Shown: one piece after another, positions 1-9,133 of the stretch
Numbering within the stretch: position 1 is the stretch's first letter
Layout of the letters: the number at the start of each line of letters is the position of its first letter
Source: Flavobacterium kingsejongi
Lineage (GTDB): Bacteria > Bacteroidota > Bacteroidia > Flavobacteriales > Flavobacteriaceae
DNA: 64,000 bases
Assembly: GCF_003076475.1 (NCBI RefSeq)
Contig: NZ_CP020919.1
Span: forward strand, 2,542,001-2,606,000
Direction of reading: 5' to 3'
Position numbers and translations under genes: made by a program
The notes under the pieces: model-generated
Databases searched by the model: none
Told to the model about the DNA's origin: nothing
The model's input: only the letters and a program-made list of their open reading frames with translations

Positions 1-1
1 T

Positions 2-1330
2 GTATGGGGAGCCTGGCTTATCACCATAGCAAATTATTGGTTTGGTACTAAAAATTGGGATGGAACCCAATTCGGACTCCTTTTCGGAACTATGGGAATT
101 GCCTCTTTGTTCATGCCGACATTAACCGGAATTATTGCTGACCGTTGGGTAAATGCCGAAAAACTCTATGGGATACTCCATATTTTATATGCTGGAGTTT
201 TGTTTTACCTGCCACAGGTCACCACTCCAACGACCTTTATTTACATCATGTTACTGGCCATGTGTTTTTACATGCCTACAATTTCGTTAAGCAATTCCAT
301 TTCTTATACCGCATTAAAACTGAATAATAAAGACGTGATAAAGGATTTTCCTCCCATTCGCGTTTTTGGGACTATAGGATTTATCGTTGCCATGTGGATC
401 ACCAATCTTACAGGAAATAAAGCAACAGAATACCAGTTCTATATTGCAGGTATTGCAGCGCTAATTCTTGGCTTGTATGCTTTCACGCTACCAGCTTGTA
501 AACCGCAAAGGCTTACTGAAAAAGATGCGTCGCTAATGGATACTTTAGGTTTAGGGGCATTCAAGTTGTTTGCCAACTACAGAATGGCTTTGTTTTTTAT
601 ATTTTCGATGTTTTTGGGCGGTGCTTTGCAGCTTACGAATGCTTATGGAGATGTCTTCCTGGATGAATTCAAGCATTTTCCAAAATATGCCAATTCCTTT
701 GTGATTGAATACTCTACCATTATCATGTCGATTTCACAGATTTCCGAAACCTTATTTATATTAGCAATTCCTTTTTTCCTGAAACGTTTCGGGATCAAAC
801 AGGTAATGCTTATTAGTATGTTGGCCTGGGTATTGCGCTTTGGCCTGTTTGCTTATGGGGATCCTATCGATGGCTTATGGATGATTTTGATGTCTTGTGT
901 AGTATATGGAATGGCATTTGATTTCTTTAATATTTCAGGATCACTGTTTGTGGAAACCAATACGGATGCAAAAAATCGTTCTTCTGCACAGGGAATGTTC
1001 ATGATGATGACCAATGGTTTTGGGGCTATTTTTGGAAGTTTGACTTCCGGATGGGCGATTGACCGTTTTTTTACCAAAAGCTTTACCTCTACTACAGAAT
1101 TATCTACGTTCCTGGATACAACACCTGCCAATTCACAAATGTCTGATTTTGTTTCGGGTCAAGGGATCACTATCTCACCAGAAGGTGTTTTTAGTAATCC
1201 GTTGATGATGAAAGACTGGCATAATATCTGGTTGTCTTTTGCGATCTATGCTTTGATTATTGCTGTGGCTTTTGCTATTATGTTCCGTCACAAGCACAAT
1301 CCAAATGAGGTGACAACTATAATCCATTAA
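2..1330 (+). CDS. Nucleoside:H+ symporter, MFS (NupG/XapB-like), 5' truncated by window edge
   Basis: The reading frame is open from base 2, before the first internal ATG at 92, and the residues ahead of that ATG (VWGAWLITIANYWFG) match the start of transmembrane helix 1 in the nucleoside:H+ symporter family. The true start therefore lies left of the window. About 442 residues are visible, with many hydrophobic helices expected for a 12-TM inner-membrane transporter that brings nucleosides in with protons. Conserved-looking loops include GIIADRW near the first cytoplasmic loop and the hydrophilic C-terminus HKHNPNEV. It is followed by a GC-rich hairpin and a gap before rpsA, so it is not in an operon with that gene. 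The family assignment is from sequence recognition; substrate is inferred from the family. Confidence 0.85.
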   Translation, partial: VWGAWLITIANYWFGTKNWDGTQFGLLFGTMGIASLFMPTLTGIIADRWVNAEKLYGILHILYAGVLFYLPQVTTPTTFIYIMLLAMCFYMPTISLSNSISYTALKLNNKDVIKDFPPIRVFGTIGFIVAMWITNLTGNKATEYQFYIAGIAALILGLYAFTLPACKPQRLTEKDASLMDTLGLGAFKLFANYRMALFFIFSMFLGGALQLTNAYGDVFLDEFKHFPKYANSFVIEYSTIIMSISQISETLFILAIPFFLKRFGIKQVMLISMLAWVLRFGLFAYGDPIDGLWMILMSCVVYGMAFDFFNISGSLFVETNTDAKNRSSAQGMFMMMTNGFGAIFGSLTSGWAIDRFFTKSFTSTTELSTFLDTTPANSQMSDFVSGQGITISPEGVFSNPLMMKDWHNIWLSFAIYALIIAVAFAIMFRHKHNPNEVTTIIH

Positions 1331-1352
1331 TATTCTTCCAATAGTATATTCT

Positions 1353-1382
1353 ACAAACCGGTTCTTAATAGTGCCGGTTTGT
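1353..1382 (+). terminator. Hairpin after the nucleoside permease
   Basis: Perfect 9-bp stem (ACAAACCGG / CCGGTTTGT) with a 12-nt loop, 22 bases after the permease stop. Only a weak T-rich stretch follows, so termination may be inefficient. The right arm overlaps the 5' arm of the possible structured RNA described next. Confidence 0.5.
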
Positions 1383-1535
1383 TGCGTTTTGTATGGGGCT
1401 TGTTGTGATGAAAGGGCTGTATAGCCCTGATGCAAGGGAAAATCCTCCTGGTTTTTACCAAGAGATTTGGAAAAGCAGCAGGTCGAGGGGAATAGGGAAG
1501 TACGATAAGCGGTGCTCCACATAACGAGTAACCTA
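1381..1535 (+). ncRNA. Candidate structured RNA (6S-like fold), unproven
   Basis: This stretch has no convincing gene and is more G/C-rich than its surroundings. Bases 1381-1399 can pair with 1514-1532 in a long closing stem (16 of 19 positions pair, counting G-U). Inside lie a perfect hairpin AGGGCT-gtat-AGCCCT near 1408-1423 and a second stem-loop around CTGGT-tttt-ACCA near 1455-1470. A long imperfect closing stem with an open centre and inner hairpins is the general layout of 6S RNA, but I cannot match a covariance model by eye and no clear promoter is visible. It could also be a decayed gene or a processed 3' region. Confidence 0.3.
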
Positions 1536-1584
1536 CTGTAAGTATGGGGTGTTCAGGGCTAACATTCTAATAATCAAAGAATGT

Positions 1585-1615
1585 TTGGTAAATTAAAAAT
1601 AAAGTATTAATTTTG
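1585..1615 (+). promoter_or_regulatory. Bacteroidota-type promoter of rpsA
   Basis: TTG at 1585-1587, a 20-nt spacer, then TAATTTTG at 1608-1615, a full match to the TTG-N17-23-TAnnTTTG sigma-ABfs consensus. It leaves a 5' untranslated leader of about 115 nt before rpsA. An inverted repeat AACATTC/GAATGTT (1561-1585) abuts the upstream element and could be an operator or a weak upstream hairpin. Confidence 0.7.
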
Positions 1616-1737
1616 CGCACCTTTTGGCGGAGAAGAGTTTCCATTAGGAATCAACTATTTATGTAAAACACTTCTGCTGTTTTCTATCGCATCAAGAAAC
1701 TCGAGAGAACACGGAATACAAATTTTTATCAGAACAG

Positions 1738-3510
1738 ATGTCTGAACAAACAAAAACACAAGAAGATTTTTTAAATGAGTTTAACTGGCATAACTTCGAA
1801 GAAGGTATCGATGCAGTAGATGAAAAAAATCTTAGAGAATTCGAAGAATTAGTTGATAAAACTTTCATTTCTACAGATCAGGAAGAAGTTGTTGATGGTA
1901 TTGTTGTTAGAATTACTGACAGAGATGCTATCGTTGATATCAACGCTAAATCTGAAGGTGTTATCTCACTTAACGAATTCCGTTACAATCCAAACTTAAA
2001 AGTAGGTGACAAAGTAGAAGTATTAATTGATGTTCGTGAGGACAAAACAGGTCAATTGGTATTATCTCACAGAAAAGCACGTACTATCAAAGCTTGGGAC
2101 AGAGTTATTTCTGCTAACGAAACAGGAGAAATCGTTAATGGTTTTGTAAAATGCAGAACTAAAGGAGGTATGATCGTTGACGTATTCGGTATTGAAGCTT
2201 TCTTACCAGGATCTCAAATTGACGTTAAACCTATTAGAGATTACGACCAATACGTGAATAAAACAATGGAATTTAAAGTTGTGAAAATCAACCACGAATT
2301 CAAAAACGTTGTAGTATCTCACAAAGCGCTTATTGAAGCGGATATTGAAGTACAGAAAAAAGAGATTATCGGACAATTACAAAAAGGTCAGGTGTTAGAA
2401 GGTGTTGTTAAAAACATTACTTCTTACGGTGTATTTATTGACCTTGGAGGTGTTGACGGTTTGATCCACATTACTGACCTTTCTTGGAGCCGTATCAACC
2501 ACCCAAGTGAAGTTCTTGAATTAGATCAGAAACTGAACGTGGTAATCCTTGATTTCGATGATGAGAAAACAAGAATCCAATTAGGTCTGAAACAATTAAA
2601 CGCTCACCCATGGGATGCACTTAGTGCAGACCTTAAAGTAGGTGATAAAGTTAAAGGTAAAGTTGTAGTTATCGCTGATTACGGTGCATTTATCGAAGTT
2701 GCTGACGGAGTTGAAGGTTTGATCCACGTTTCTGAAATGTCATGGTCTACTCACTTACGTTCTGCTCAGGATTTCGTAAAAGTTGGAGATGAAGTAGAAG
2801 CTGTAATCCTTACATTGGACAGAGAAGACCGTAAAATGTCTTTAGGTATCAAACAAATGACTCAAGATCCATGGACTGATATCACTTCTAAATACCCAGT
2901 AGGTTCTAAACATACAGGTATCGTTAGAAACTTTACAAACTTTGGAATTTTCGTAGAATTAGAAGAAGGTATCGACGGATTGATCTACATCTCTGACTTA
3001 TCTTGGACTAAGAAAATCAAACACCCATCTGAATTCGTAAACGTTGGTGAAAAACTTGACGTTATCGTATTGGAACTGGATGTTGACGGACGTAAATTAT
3101 CATTAGGGCACAAACAGACTACTGCTAACCCTTGGGATAAATATGAGGATTCATTCGCTGTTGGAACAATCCACAACGGAGAAATCTCTGAAATCGTTGA
3201 CAAAGGTGCTACTGTAGAATTCGGTGATGATATCGTTGCTTTCATTCCAACCCGTCACCTTGAAAAAGAAGATGGTAAAAAATTGAAAAAAGGCGATGTT
3301 GCTGATTTCAAAGTAATTGAATTCAATAAAGAATTCAAAAGAGTAGTGGCTTCTCATACTGCTATCTTCCGTGAAGAAGAAGAGAAAAATGTGAAAACTG
3401 CTACAGAGAATAACAATTCTTCTTCTAACAATGCTTCTGCATCTACTTTAGGAGATAACAATGATATTCTTGCTGAATTAAAAGCTAAAATGGAAAAAGG
3501 AGAGAAATAA
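1738..3510 (+). CDS. rpsA: 30S ribosomal protein S1
   Basis: S1 binds mRNA on the small ribosomal subunit and helps bring messages, including those lacking a Shine-Dalgarno sequence, into initiation, which matters in Bacteroidota where such sites are weak. Six S1/OB-fold repeats are visible at roughly residues 48-110, 130-193, 217-285, 302-372, 389-459 and 476-541; repeats 3-5 carry the typical GVDGLIHITDLSW-like block. The last 45 residues are Ser/Asn-rich and low in complexity, ending in a charged AELKAKMEKGEK tail. At 590 residues it is a normal length for Bacteroidota S1. It is a single-gene unit with its own promoter and a strong terminator. Confidence 0.97.
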   Translation: MSEQTKTQEDFLNEFNWHNFEEGIDAVDEKNLREFEELVDKTFISTDQEEVVDGIVVRITDRDAIVDINAKSEGVISLNEFRYNPNLKVGDKVEVLIDVREDKTGQLVLSHRKARTIKAWDRVISANETGEIVNGFVKCRTKGGMIVDVFGIEAFLPGSQIDVKPIRDYDQYVNKTMEFKVVKINHEFKNVVVSHKALIEADIEVQKKEIIGQLQKGQVLEGVVKNITSYGVFIDLGGVDGLIHITDLSWSRINHPSEVLELDQKLNVVILDFDDEKTRIQLGLKQLNAHPWDALSADLKVGDKVKGKVVVIADYGAFIEVADGVEGLIHVSEMSWSTHLRSAQDFVKVGDEVEAVILTLDREDRKMSLGIKQMTQDPWTDITSKYPVGSKHTGIVRNFTNFGIFVELEEGIDGLIYISDLSWTKKIKHPSEFVNVGEKLDVIVLELDVDGRKLSLGHKQTTANPWDKYEDSFAVGTIHNGEISEIVDKGATVEFGDDIVAFIPTRHLEKEDGKKLKKGDVADFKVIEFNKEFKRVVASHTAIFREEEEKNVKTATENNNSSSNNASASTLGDNNDILAELKAKMEKGEK

Positions 3511-3531
3511 TCTCTGATTCTTTTAAATAGT

Positions 3532-3565
3532 AAAGCCCCTGAGTAATCAGGGGCTTTTTTTTTTT
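3532..3565 (+). terminator. Rho-independent terminator of rpsA
   Basis: An 11-bp perfect stem (AAAGCCCCTGA / TCAGGGGCTTT), 4-nt loop and a run of T to 3565, beginning 21 bases after the rpsA stop codon. Confidence 0.92.
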
Positions 3566-3713
3566 AAATCGACCGATTCTGTTGTTTAGTAATGGTTTAG
3601 CTTCATTTAGTAATGGTTCTAAAACTTAAAATTATGTTAAATGCTCCGGAAGTAAATCCAATAGGGAAACTTCCCCGTAAATGACATTATAAACTTTAAA
3701 GAAACCAATTACC

Positions 3714-4277
3714 ATGAAAACAAAAAATTTAGTATCAGCTGCTCTTTTAGCACTTACAGTATTCTGCGGAACTTCAGCTTTTGCACAAAAAGAAAAAACA
3801 GTTATGGTTGGAGGCGCTGCCATGTATCCTTCTAAAAACATTATCGAAAATGCGGTAAATTCAAAAGACCATACTACCCTGGTTGCTGCAGTTAAAGCGG
3901 CAGATTTAGTAAGTACTTTAGAAGGAAAAGGGCCATTCACCGTTTTTGCTCCAACGAATGCTGCTTTTAACAAACTTCCAAAAGGTACAGTAGAAACATT
4001 ACTGAAACCAGAAAACAAAAAAATGCTTCAGTCTGTACTTACCTATCACGTTGTTGCAGGTAAAATGGACAGTAAAGCGATTGCTGCTGCAATCAAAGCC
4101 GGAAATGGTAAAGCAGTACTTACGACTGTAAGTGGTGGTAAACTGACCGCTATGATGGATGGAAAAAAATTAGTACTTACTGATGAGAAAGGCAATAAAT
4201 CAACTGTAACTATTGCAGACGTATACCAGTCTAATGGTGTAATACACGTAGTTGATACTGTATTAATGCAAAAATAA
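3714..4277 (+). CDS. Secreted fasciclin (FAS1) domain protein
   Basis: The 187-residue product has a Sec signal peptide (about residues 1-24, ending SAFAQ) and one FAS1 domain covering about residues 45-187. FAS1 landmarks are visible: the H1-like block GPFTVFAPTNAAFNKLP and the H2-like block VIHVVDTVLM near the C-terminus, with YHVV between them. FAS1 modules are extracellular adhesion folds; in bacteria their ligand is usually unknown. The gene stands alone between the rpsA terminator and its own terminator. No lipobox is seen, so the protein is probably periplasmic or released. Confidence 0.92.
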   Translation: MKTKNLVSAALLALTVFCGTSAFAQKEKTVMVGGAAMYPSKNIIENAVNSKDHTTLVAAVKAADLVSTLEGKGPFTVFAPTNAAFNKLPKGTVETLLKPENKKMLQSVLTYHVVAGKMDSKAIAAAIKAGNGKAVLTTVSGGKLTAMMDGKKLVLTDEKGNKSTVTIADVYQSNGVIHVVDTVLMQK

Positions 4278-4318
4278 GATTAACTGTTTCAAATTAAGAT
4301 TGTAGGTTTATTTTGGGG

Positions 4319-4351
4319 AAACACCCGGCTGCTTTGCAGTCGGGTGTTTTT
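4319..4351 (+). terminator. Terminator of the fasciclin gene
   Basis: Strong hairpin (ACACCCG...CTGC / GCAG...CGGGTGT, one offset base) followed by five T residues, 42 bases after the stop codon. Confidence 0.88.
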
Positions 4352-4379
4352 ATTTATAACTTATGTATTGTAATAGGAA

Positions 4380-6609
4380 TTATTTTTTTATAATTACCTC
4401 TGAAGTATTTGTTAGACTAATTGTCTTAATTATATAGTTCCCACTAGGAAGCGAAGTGATGTCAATAGTATTATTATTTAGCATATTGGTAAAATCACCA
4501 ATATACTTACCTACTTCGTCAAATACTTCTACTTTTTTTAATAAGTCACCATTTTTTACTTCAATAGTTAATTTTTCTTTTACAGGATTTGGATAAAATT
4601 TTATTGTATTATCAACGACAATTCTTTGCAATTCTTCTGTTTCATCCTGCGTGTCATCTTTTTCTGCAGCAGTAGCTGTTGAATTTATAGAACTGTAGTT
4701 ATTTATACCTGGCTCAATAACAATTGATTTTATTTGTGAATTTGCTAAAGTTGGTGCTGAACTATCAATGAGTAGCCAGTAGTCTGAATTAGAATCAAAA
4801 TCAATATTTGGGGTGATTGAGTATGTATTGAAATTATTGTAAGTAGCATTTGATGTATTATTAGTTAAATAGGTACCTCTTCCTTCCCAAACACTATTTG
4901 TAGCATCATTTGATTTTAAAATTTTGATATAAAAATCATCATTATTTGTTGTTGAAGTTGGAAAATTTCGAGTAAGTAATTTTATTTTTAACCTTTTAGG
5001 AAGACCATTTAATTCTCCTATTTCACCACTGATTTTTTGACTAATTTGAATAACGGTATAATTTGGAGTGCCATTTTTTAATTCAATATTTTTAGGATTA
5101 AAGTTGGCTTTACCAGAAGGTGACCATCCCAAATTTGAAATATTTTCAGGATTTAGTATGAGCGAGCCATTAAATGAATTTTGTAGAACATTTGATGTTT
5201 CGAAAGAACTCCATTCCCTAAAAGAAAATACATTTGAAATTTTTATTGCTTTAGGTCTGCCGGAGTAATTAATTGGAATTGTGCGTTTCAAATTAAGACT
5301 GTTAGCATTTGTGCAAAAACTAGAAATGGGAATTTCATTAAGAGGAATTGCCATAGGACCTTCACTTAAATTTAAACTTCTAAAATCTTCATTTAAGAGA
5401 TACGAATATAATGCTCCTTTGCTAAGTCTGTTTCCTGTTATATCAACAATTAAAGGTATATTTTGATTGTTCAGATTAACATTTGAACAATCAATAAATG
5501 CTAAGGGAATATTTGTGAGTGTGTTCTCTAAAAAATTATCTCGAATAATGATATGTAATGAATTACTTTTAATAAAGGCCCCGAGTTGGATGGGCCATTA
5601 TATATTAAAATATCATTATGATAAATTAAATTTTGTGATCCAAATTGCAGATTTCCATTTGAATTAATTCTGCTTAAATCTAATATTGCATATTTAATAA
5701 ATTTCATTATCCTATTGTTACTAATGGTATTGAGGTCGCATGCGGCTAATTTTATCCCTATTTCGAAACCTTCAATGTAATTTTCGGATATGACAGAATC
5801 AAAAGTTTCGTAAAGATTTATTGCTGTATTCCCCGTTGACCCATTATTGTAAAAGTGACAGTTTTTTATTTTGATATTAAGTATTTGTTTTGTCTCTACA
5901 GGATCGCTATTGTCGTCTTGATTTATTTGTATACCGTTCATACATTGAAACATGAGGTTTTCAAAAGATGCATACTCCTTTCCGGTTGGAGATCCAGTAT
6001 TGTTTATCATTCTAAAAACTGGATTGTTTGAAGATGATACAATTAATGAGCTGGGGCCATCACCATATATAATGTGGTTGCTGTCCATTGCTAAATCAAT
6101 TGAATTATTAATATAATATATACCTTCGTAAGCTAAATCATCTGGCCAATAAATTTTTGATAGATGAACTTTGGAATGAAAGTTTACAGCATTTTGTATT
6201 GATTTAGTCCAATCACTTTGTAAAATTGGTTGCCACCATTGTGGTAGTGCATGCTCAATTTTTGGCCTTCCGGTTACTTTTCCACTTCCAATACAATTGA
6301 ATATTTGAAAATTCCCAGCATCCATTGGCCGTTGATTGTCAAAGTCACTCCATTATTAATTGTAATTATTGAACCATTATAAAATTTCAAGGATAAATTT
6401 TTTGGAACTACTAAATTAGAATTAACTGTTAGGTTATTATTTATGTGTAGAGTTGAAGTGCCATTTCCAATTGTATTTATAGCATCTTGTAAGGTTGTAA
6501 AAGTGGAGGGTACCGGTGAAGTTGCTACAATTTGATAAGTACCTACCTGGCTAAAACCAAAATTAAAAAATAAAATACAAAATAAGACATAAAAGTAATT
6601 TTTAAACAT
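4380..6609 (-). pseudogene. T9SS-exported parallel beta-helix protein, broken by two frameshifts
   Basis: Read leftward, three consecutive open segments make one protein of about 740 residues. Segment 1 (6609 to about 6325) gives a signal peptide (MFKNYFYVLFC...GFSQ) and the start of a right-handed beta-helix. Segment 2 (about 6325 to 5580) continues the Asn-rich helix, with the conserved-looking DAGNFQIFNCIGSGKVTG at its start. Segment 3 (about 5582 to 4380) finishes it and ends in a Por/T9SS sorting tail (FYPNPVKEKLTIEV, then a Gly/Ile-rich end with terminal KK). Each join needs one extra base: at the TT of 6325-6326 and the CCCC of 5579-5582. The tract is visibly more AT-rich than its neighbours, which suggests transfer. 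Pectin-lyase-like carbohydrate binding is possible; no substrate can be named. Confidence 0.75.
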
Positions 6610-6752
6610 AATATAAATATTTAGGGGGTTAAATTTTAGTTATAATAATAGGAAATTACTTTATTAAAAATTTTCAAAGATAAATATATTAATATCATAT
6701 TAAGGATTAAAAAAATGTAAACTTAATCTTGTAATGAAAATATTTTTATAAT

Positions 6753-7670
6753 GAAGTGGTTTAAACTTTTTCCTTTTTAAATTTTTTTGATGCTATTACT
6801 ATAAATGCTATATAATTGAATCCTTTCCAAGATTCAGTTGTTGTGTCATATCTATTTAAGATTGACCTAAACCCATCTAACCAGGCATTTGTGCGTTCGA
6901 TTGTATATCTCTGCTTATAGAGTTGCTCATCAAAATATTCATCCCTCTCACTATGACCGTTACGTTTGTTAAAACAGATATTAGCTTGAATGTTCTTATC
7001 TGAACATGCTTTTCTTAAGTCTTTAGAGTCAAAACCTGCGTCTGCATTGAGGAACAATCCATCTACAGAAATATTGGCTTGTTCTAATGTTGCTGTAATG
7101 TCTTCAAACTGAACCTCAATATTATACAGGTCGTTGTGGTTTCCCGCAAGAGGTTCTGACATTGCTAATGGCAAGCCTTGCCTATCGGTTAGATAGAGTG
7201 AATTAGTTGTTTTTCGCTTCTTCCGACCTTGATAGTCAACCTGTTCACCGCCTCGGATAGCAGGAGTATGGCTTCCGTCCAAATCCACACTGGAAAGGTC
7301 AAGTTTTGAGTGATGACGGCTAAGGAATTTAATCCAACAAGCTTTCCAGAAACCGCAAAGACTCCACTTGCGATAGTGATAGTAAACAGATTGCCAACTT
7401 ATAACCTTATTTTCAAAAAGAGCCCTAATGGGTAGCTGATGCCATTGAAGGCCCGTTTTAAGTTTGTAGAGTATAGCATTTATCACTTCTGATAATGGAA
7501 CTGTTACAGGAAATCCACGACGGGCTTTAGGTATATATGCAACAATTTCCAATTCTATTGTATCTTTGTCAAGTACACTGTACATAAAGGGTTGGTTTTG
7601 ATAATTGTATGTTTAGCGACACAAATATCGACAACCCTTTTTTAATTCTAAAAAAAGTTTAAATCACTTC
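6753..7670. mobile_element. Complete IS5-family insertion sequence (918 bp)
   Basis: The ends are imperfect inverted repeats (GAAGTGGTTTAAACTTTTT at the left; the right end reads the same in reverse with GAAGTGATTTAAAC). A 3-bp direct repeat AAT flanks the element at 6750-6752 and 7671-7673, as expected for IS5 groups that make short duplications. It carries one leftward transposase gene. The intact ends, duplication and ORF suggest a recent, possibly active insertion, in the upstream region of the T9SS cargo gene. Confidence 0.85.
6761..7585 (-). CDS. IS5-family transposase
   Basis: The 274-residue DDE transposase has an N-terminal DUF4096-like region (FPVTVPLSEVINAILYKLKTG...WHQLP) and a DDE_Tnp_1-like core. 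The catalytic acids are visible in DLDGSHT (about residue 100), NADAGFD (about 180) and the QRYTIERTNAWL block (about 230). The start lies 85 bp inside the right inverted repeat and the stop 8 bp from the left end, normal packing for IS5. No frameshift is seen, so a single continuous protein is made. Confidence 0.92.
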   Translation of the reverse strand: MYSVLDKDTIELEIVAYIPKARRGFPVTVPLSEVINAILYKLKTGLQWHQLPIRALFENKVISWQSVYYHYRKWSLCGFWKACWIKFLSRHHSKLDLSSVDLDGSHTPAIRGGEQVDYQGRKKRKTTNSLYLTDRQGLPLAMSEPLAGNHNDLYNIEVQFEDITATLEQANISVDGLFLNADAGFDSKDLRKACSDKNIQANICFNKRNGHSERDEYFDEQLYKQRYTIERTNAWLDGFRSILNRYDTTTESWKGFNYIAFIVIASKKFKKEKV

Positions 7671-8042
7671 AATGTATGTTAAGGAGTTATATCTTATTTT
7701 TTTGGAACTTTAGCAGATATTATAGACGTAGAAAAAATTATTATATGAATTTATATTATCATTCAGAAATTACAAACAAAAGGGATTTCAGGTATAACCT
7801 CAATGGTAATTCAATGACGATACCTTATCTTGGAGAGCTTTCCGGAGCACTAAAAATCCGTTGTTCTTTACCGATTGGTAAAAGTGTGTAGTTTTAAGAA
7901 AATCTAAAATTTATTAGATCTATTAAAAGACGAAAAGCCATTAAGAACCTATATAGATTCTTAATGACTTTTTAGTTTGTCTTCTAAACAAATCTTATTT
8001 TAAAGGATCAATATTTTATCTATGGAATAATGCTGCTCAATA
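7671..8042. other. Gene-poor stretch right of the IS5 element, possible gene remnant and hairpin
   Basis: No convincing gene. A rightward frame at 7676-7891 ends IPYLGELSGALKIRCSLPIGKSV and could be the tail of a gene lost when the IS arrived, but I recognise nothing in it. It is followed by a hairpin at 7933-7972 (AAAAG-CATTAAGAA / TTCTTAATG-CTTTT, one mismatch) with a T-run, which looks like a genuine terminator and supports the idea of an old gene end here. Confidence 0.35.
7933..7972 (+). terminator. Orphan terminator-like hairpin
   Basis: Fourteen paired bases with one mismatch and a 10-nt loop, ending in TTTTT. It has no clear upstream gene now and may mark the end of a destroyed one. 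Confidence 0.5.
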
Positions 8043-8074
8043 AAAAAAAATCCTGCACAATGGTGCAAGATTTT
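8042..8074 (-). terminator. Terminator of the DUF6600 gene
   Basis: On the minus strand the stem (AAAATC-TTGCAC / GTGCA-GGATTTT) is followed by a run of nine T, 20 bases past the stop codon of the leftward gene. Confidence 0.85.
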
Positions 8075-8093
8075 AGGGTAGGATAAGGTTATT

Positions 8094-9059
8094 TTAATTG
8101 CTACGGCGTCCGCCACCGCCACCACTATTTCTAAAATTGCCGGCTTCGGCATGGAATGCTGGTAGTCGTTCGATATTGGCGCGCTGTTCCGTGTGTTGCA
8201 TGGTTGGAATTTGTTCTTCTGTCATGATGGGCCGTAACTTTGATGTTTCCGCTTTGCGGAATTCCTGTGGTTGTAATGATTGCTGCGGAAATTGTTGCCG
8301 TGTTTCTTCCGGAGGTTGTATTGCAGGGCGATAGACTTTCATAGGATTGTCTTTCGCCATCGTCGGGCTCATTTTCTGGATTTCCTTTAGAGGTGCCTGA
8401 TCTATTTTCCGGCTTACATATTTTTGGACTTCCTGCACTTCCGGACCTTTGGAATAGTACAGATTATGGTTGCGTGTGGTGGTAAAATTATTCACGATCG
8501 AAATACGATTAGCAAAATTGGAAACACGCTCCGGACGTTCAATTACTGCCGAGAGATTACGGTCATAAATGTGATCGCGACTGCAGGCATTCCAATAGAA
8601 GGAATGTGGTCGCCAGGTATCATATTGGCGAATACCATCTATTCCGGGCATAAGAGGTGCCCAGCAATAGTAGTTATCCACAGTACCCCAGGTGACCCAG
8701 GCAGGAGACCACTCGTACCCCGGAATCCAGAGCCAGCCGTAAAGATCGTCGTATAGCCATCGGCCATAGTGAAAAGGTGCCCAGCCCCAATTGTAATCCG
8801 AGGCCCAGGTCCAGCCTTCCTGTGAAGAAATCCAGCGACCATTGGTATTGTAAGGACGAAAATCACCCTCTACACGTGGATTCCAGACATGCCCATAGTT
8901 GGGATAATCAATCCAGGTGCCATACGGTGATAGATTGTCGTAAAAGGTCTGATAGGTTACTGTGGCAGATCCGGGATCTTGTGCCCTGATGGAAGATCCT
9001 GAAACTACCATAAAACAAAGTGCCCAAAAAAAGGATGTGCCTATTAATTTATGTGTCAT
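8094..9059 (-). CDS. Secreted DUF6600-type protein with Trp/Tyr-rich repeats
   Basis: The 321-residue protein starts with a signal peptide (ending SSIRAQ). Residues about 45-150 hold aromatic repeats of the YxWGxW kind (for example WTWASDYNWGWAPFHYGRW and WLWIPGYEWSPAWVTWG, with YYCWAPL further on), the hallmark of DUF6600 proteins. The C-terminal third is Gln/Pro/Glu-rich and ends in a Gly-Arg tail, so it is probably unstructured. The function of this family is unknown; it is exported to the periplasm or surface. It sits downstream of, and in the same direction as, another small secreted protein, 74 bp away. Confidence 0.85.
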   Translation of the reverse strand: MTHKLIGTSFFWALCFMVVSGSSIRAQDPGSATVTYQTFYDNLSPYGTWIDYPNYGHVWNPRVEGDFRPYNTNGRWISSQEGWTWASDYNWGWAPFHYGRWLYDDLYGWLWIPGYEWSPAWVTWGTVDNYYCWAPLMPGIDGIRQYDTWRPHSFYWNACSRDHIYDRNLSAVIERPERVSNFANRISIVNNFTTTRNHNLYYSKGPEVQEVQKYVSRKIDQAPLKEIQKMSPTMAKDNPMKVYRPAIQPPEETRQQFPQQSLQPQEFRKAETSKLRPIMTEEQIPTMQHTEQRANIERLPAFHAEAGNFRNSGGGGGRRSN

Positions 9060-9133
9060 ATTACATTTTTTATGAGGTTTTGCAAATTTGGGGTAGAAGA
9101 TGCGTTATAAAATTGTCTGATCTTTAAAGGAAG

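Noticed and set aside
1175..1522. Minus-strand frame across the permease end and the rpsA upstream region
   Set aside because: No recognisable domain or start context; it overlaps the permease gene and the predicted RNA stems.
1381..1535. Signal recognition particle RNA
   Set aside because: The GGAAG...AGCAGC asymmetric-loop signature is not present; only a weak GGAAAAGCAGC look-alike occurs without the partner strand.
8098..8989. Several plus-strand frames over the DUF6600 gene
   Set aside because: They lie opposite a gene with clear signal peptide and family repeats; composition is a by-product of its Trp-rich codons.
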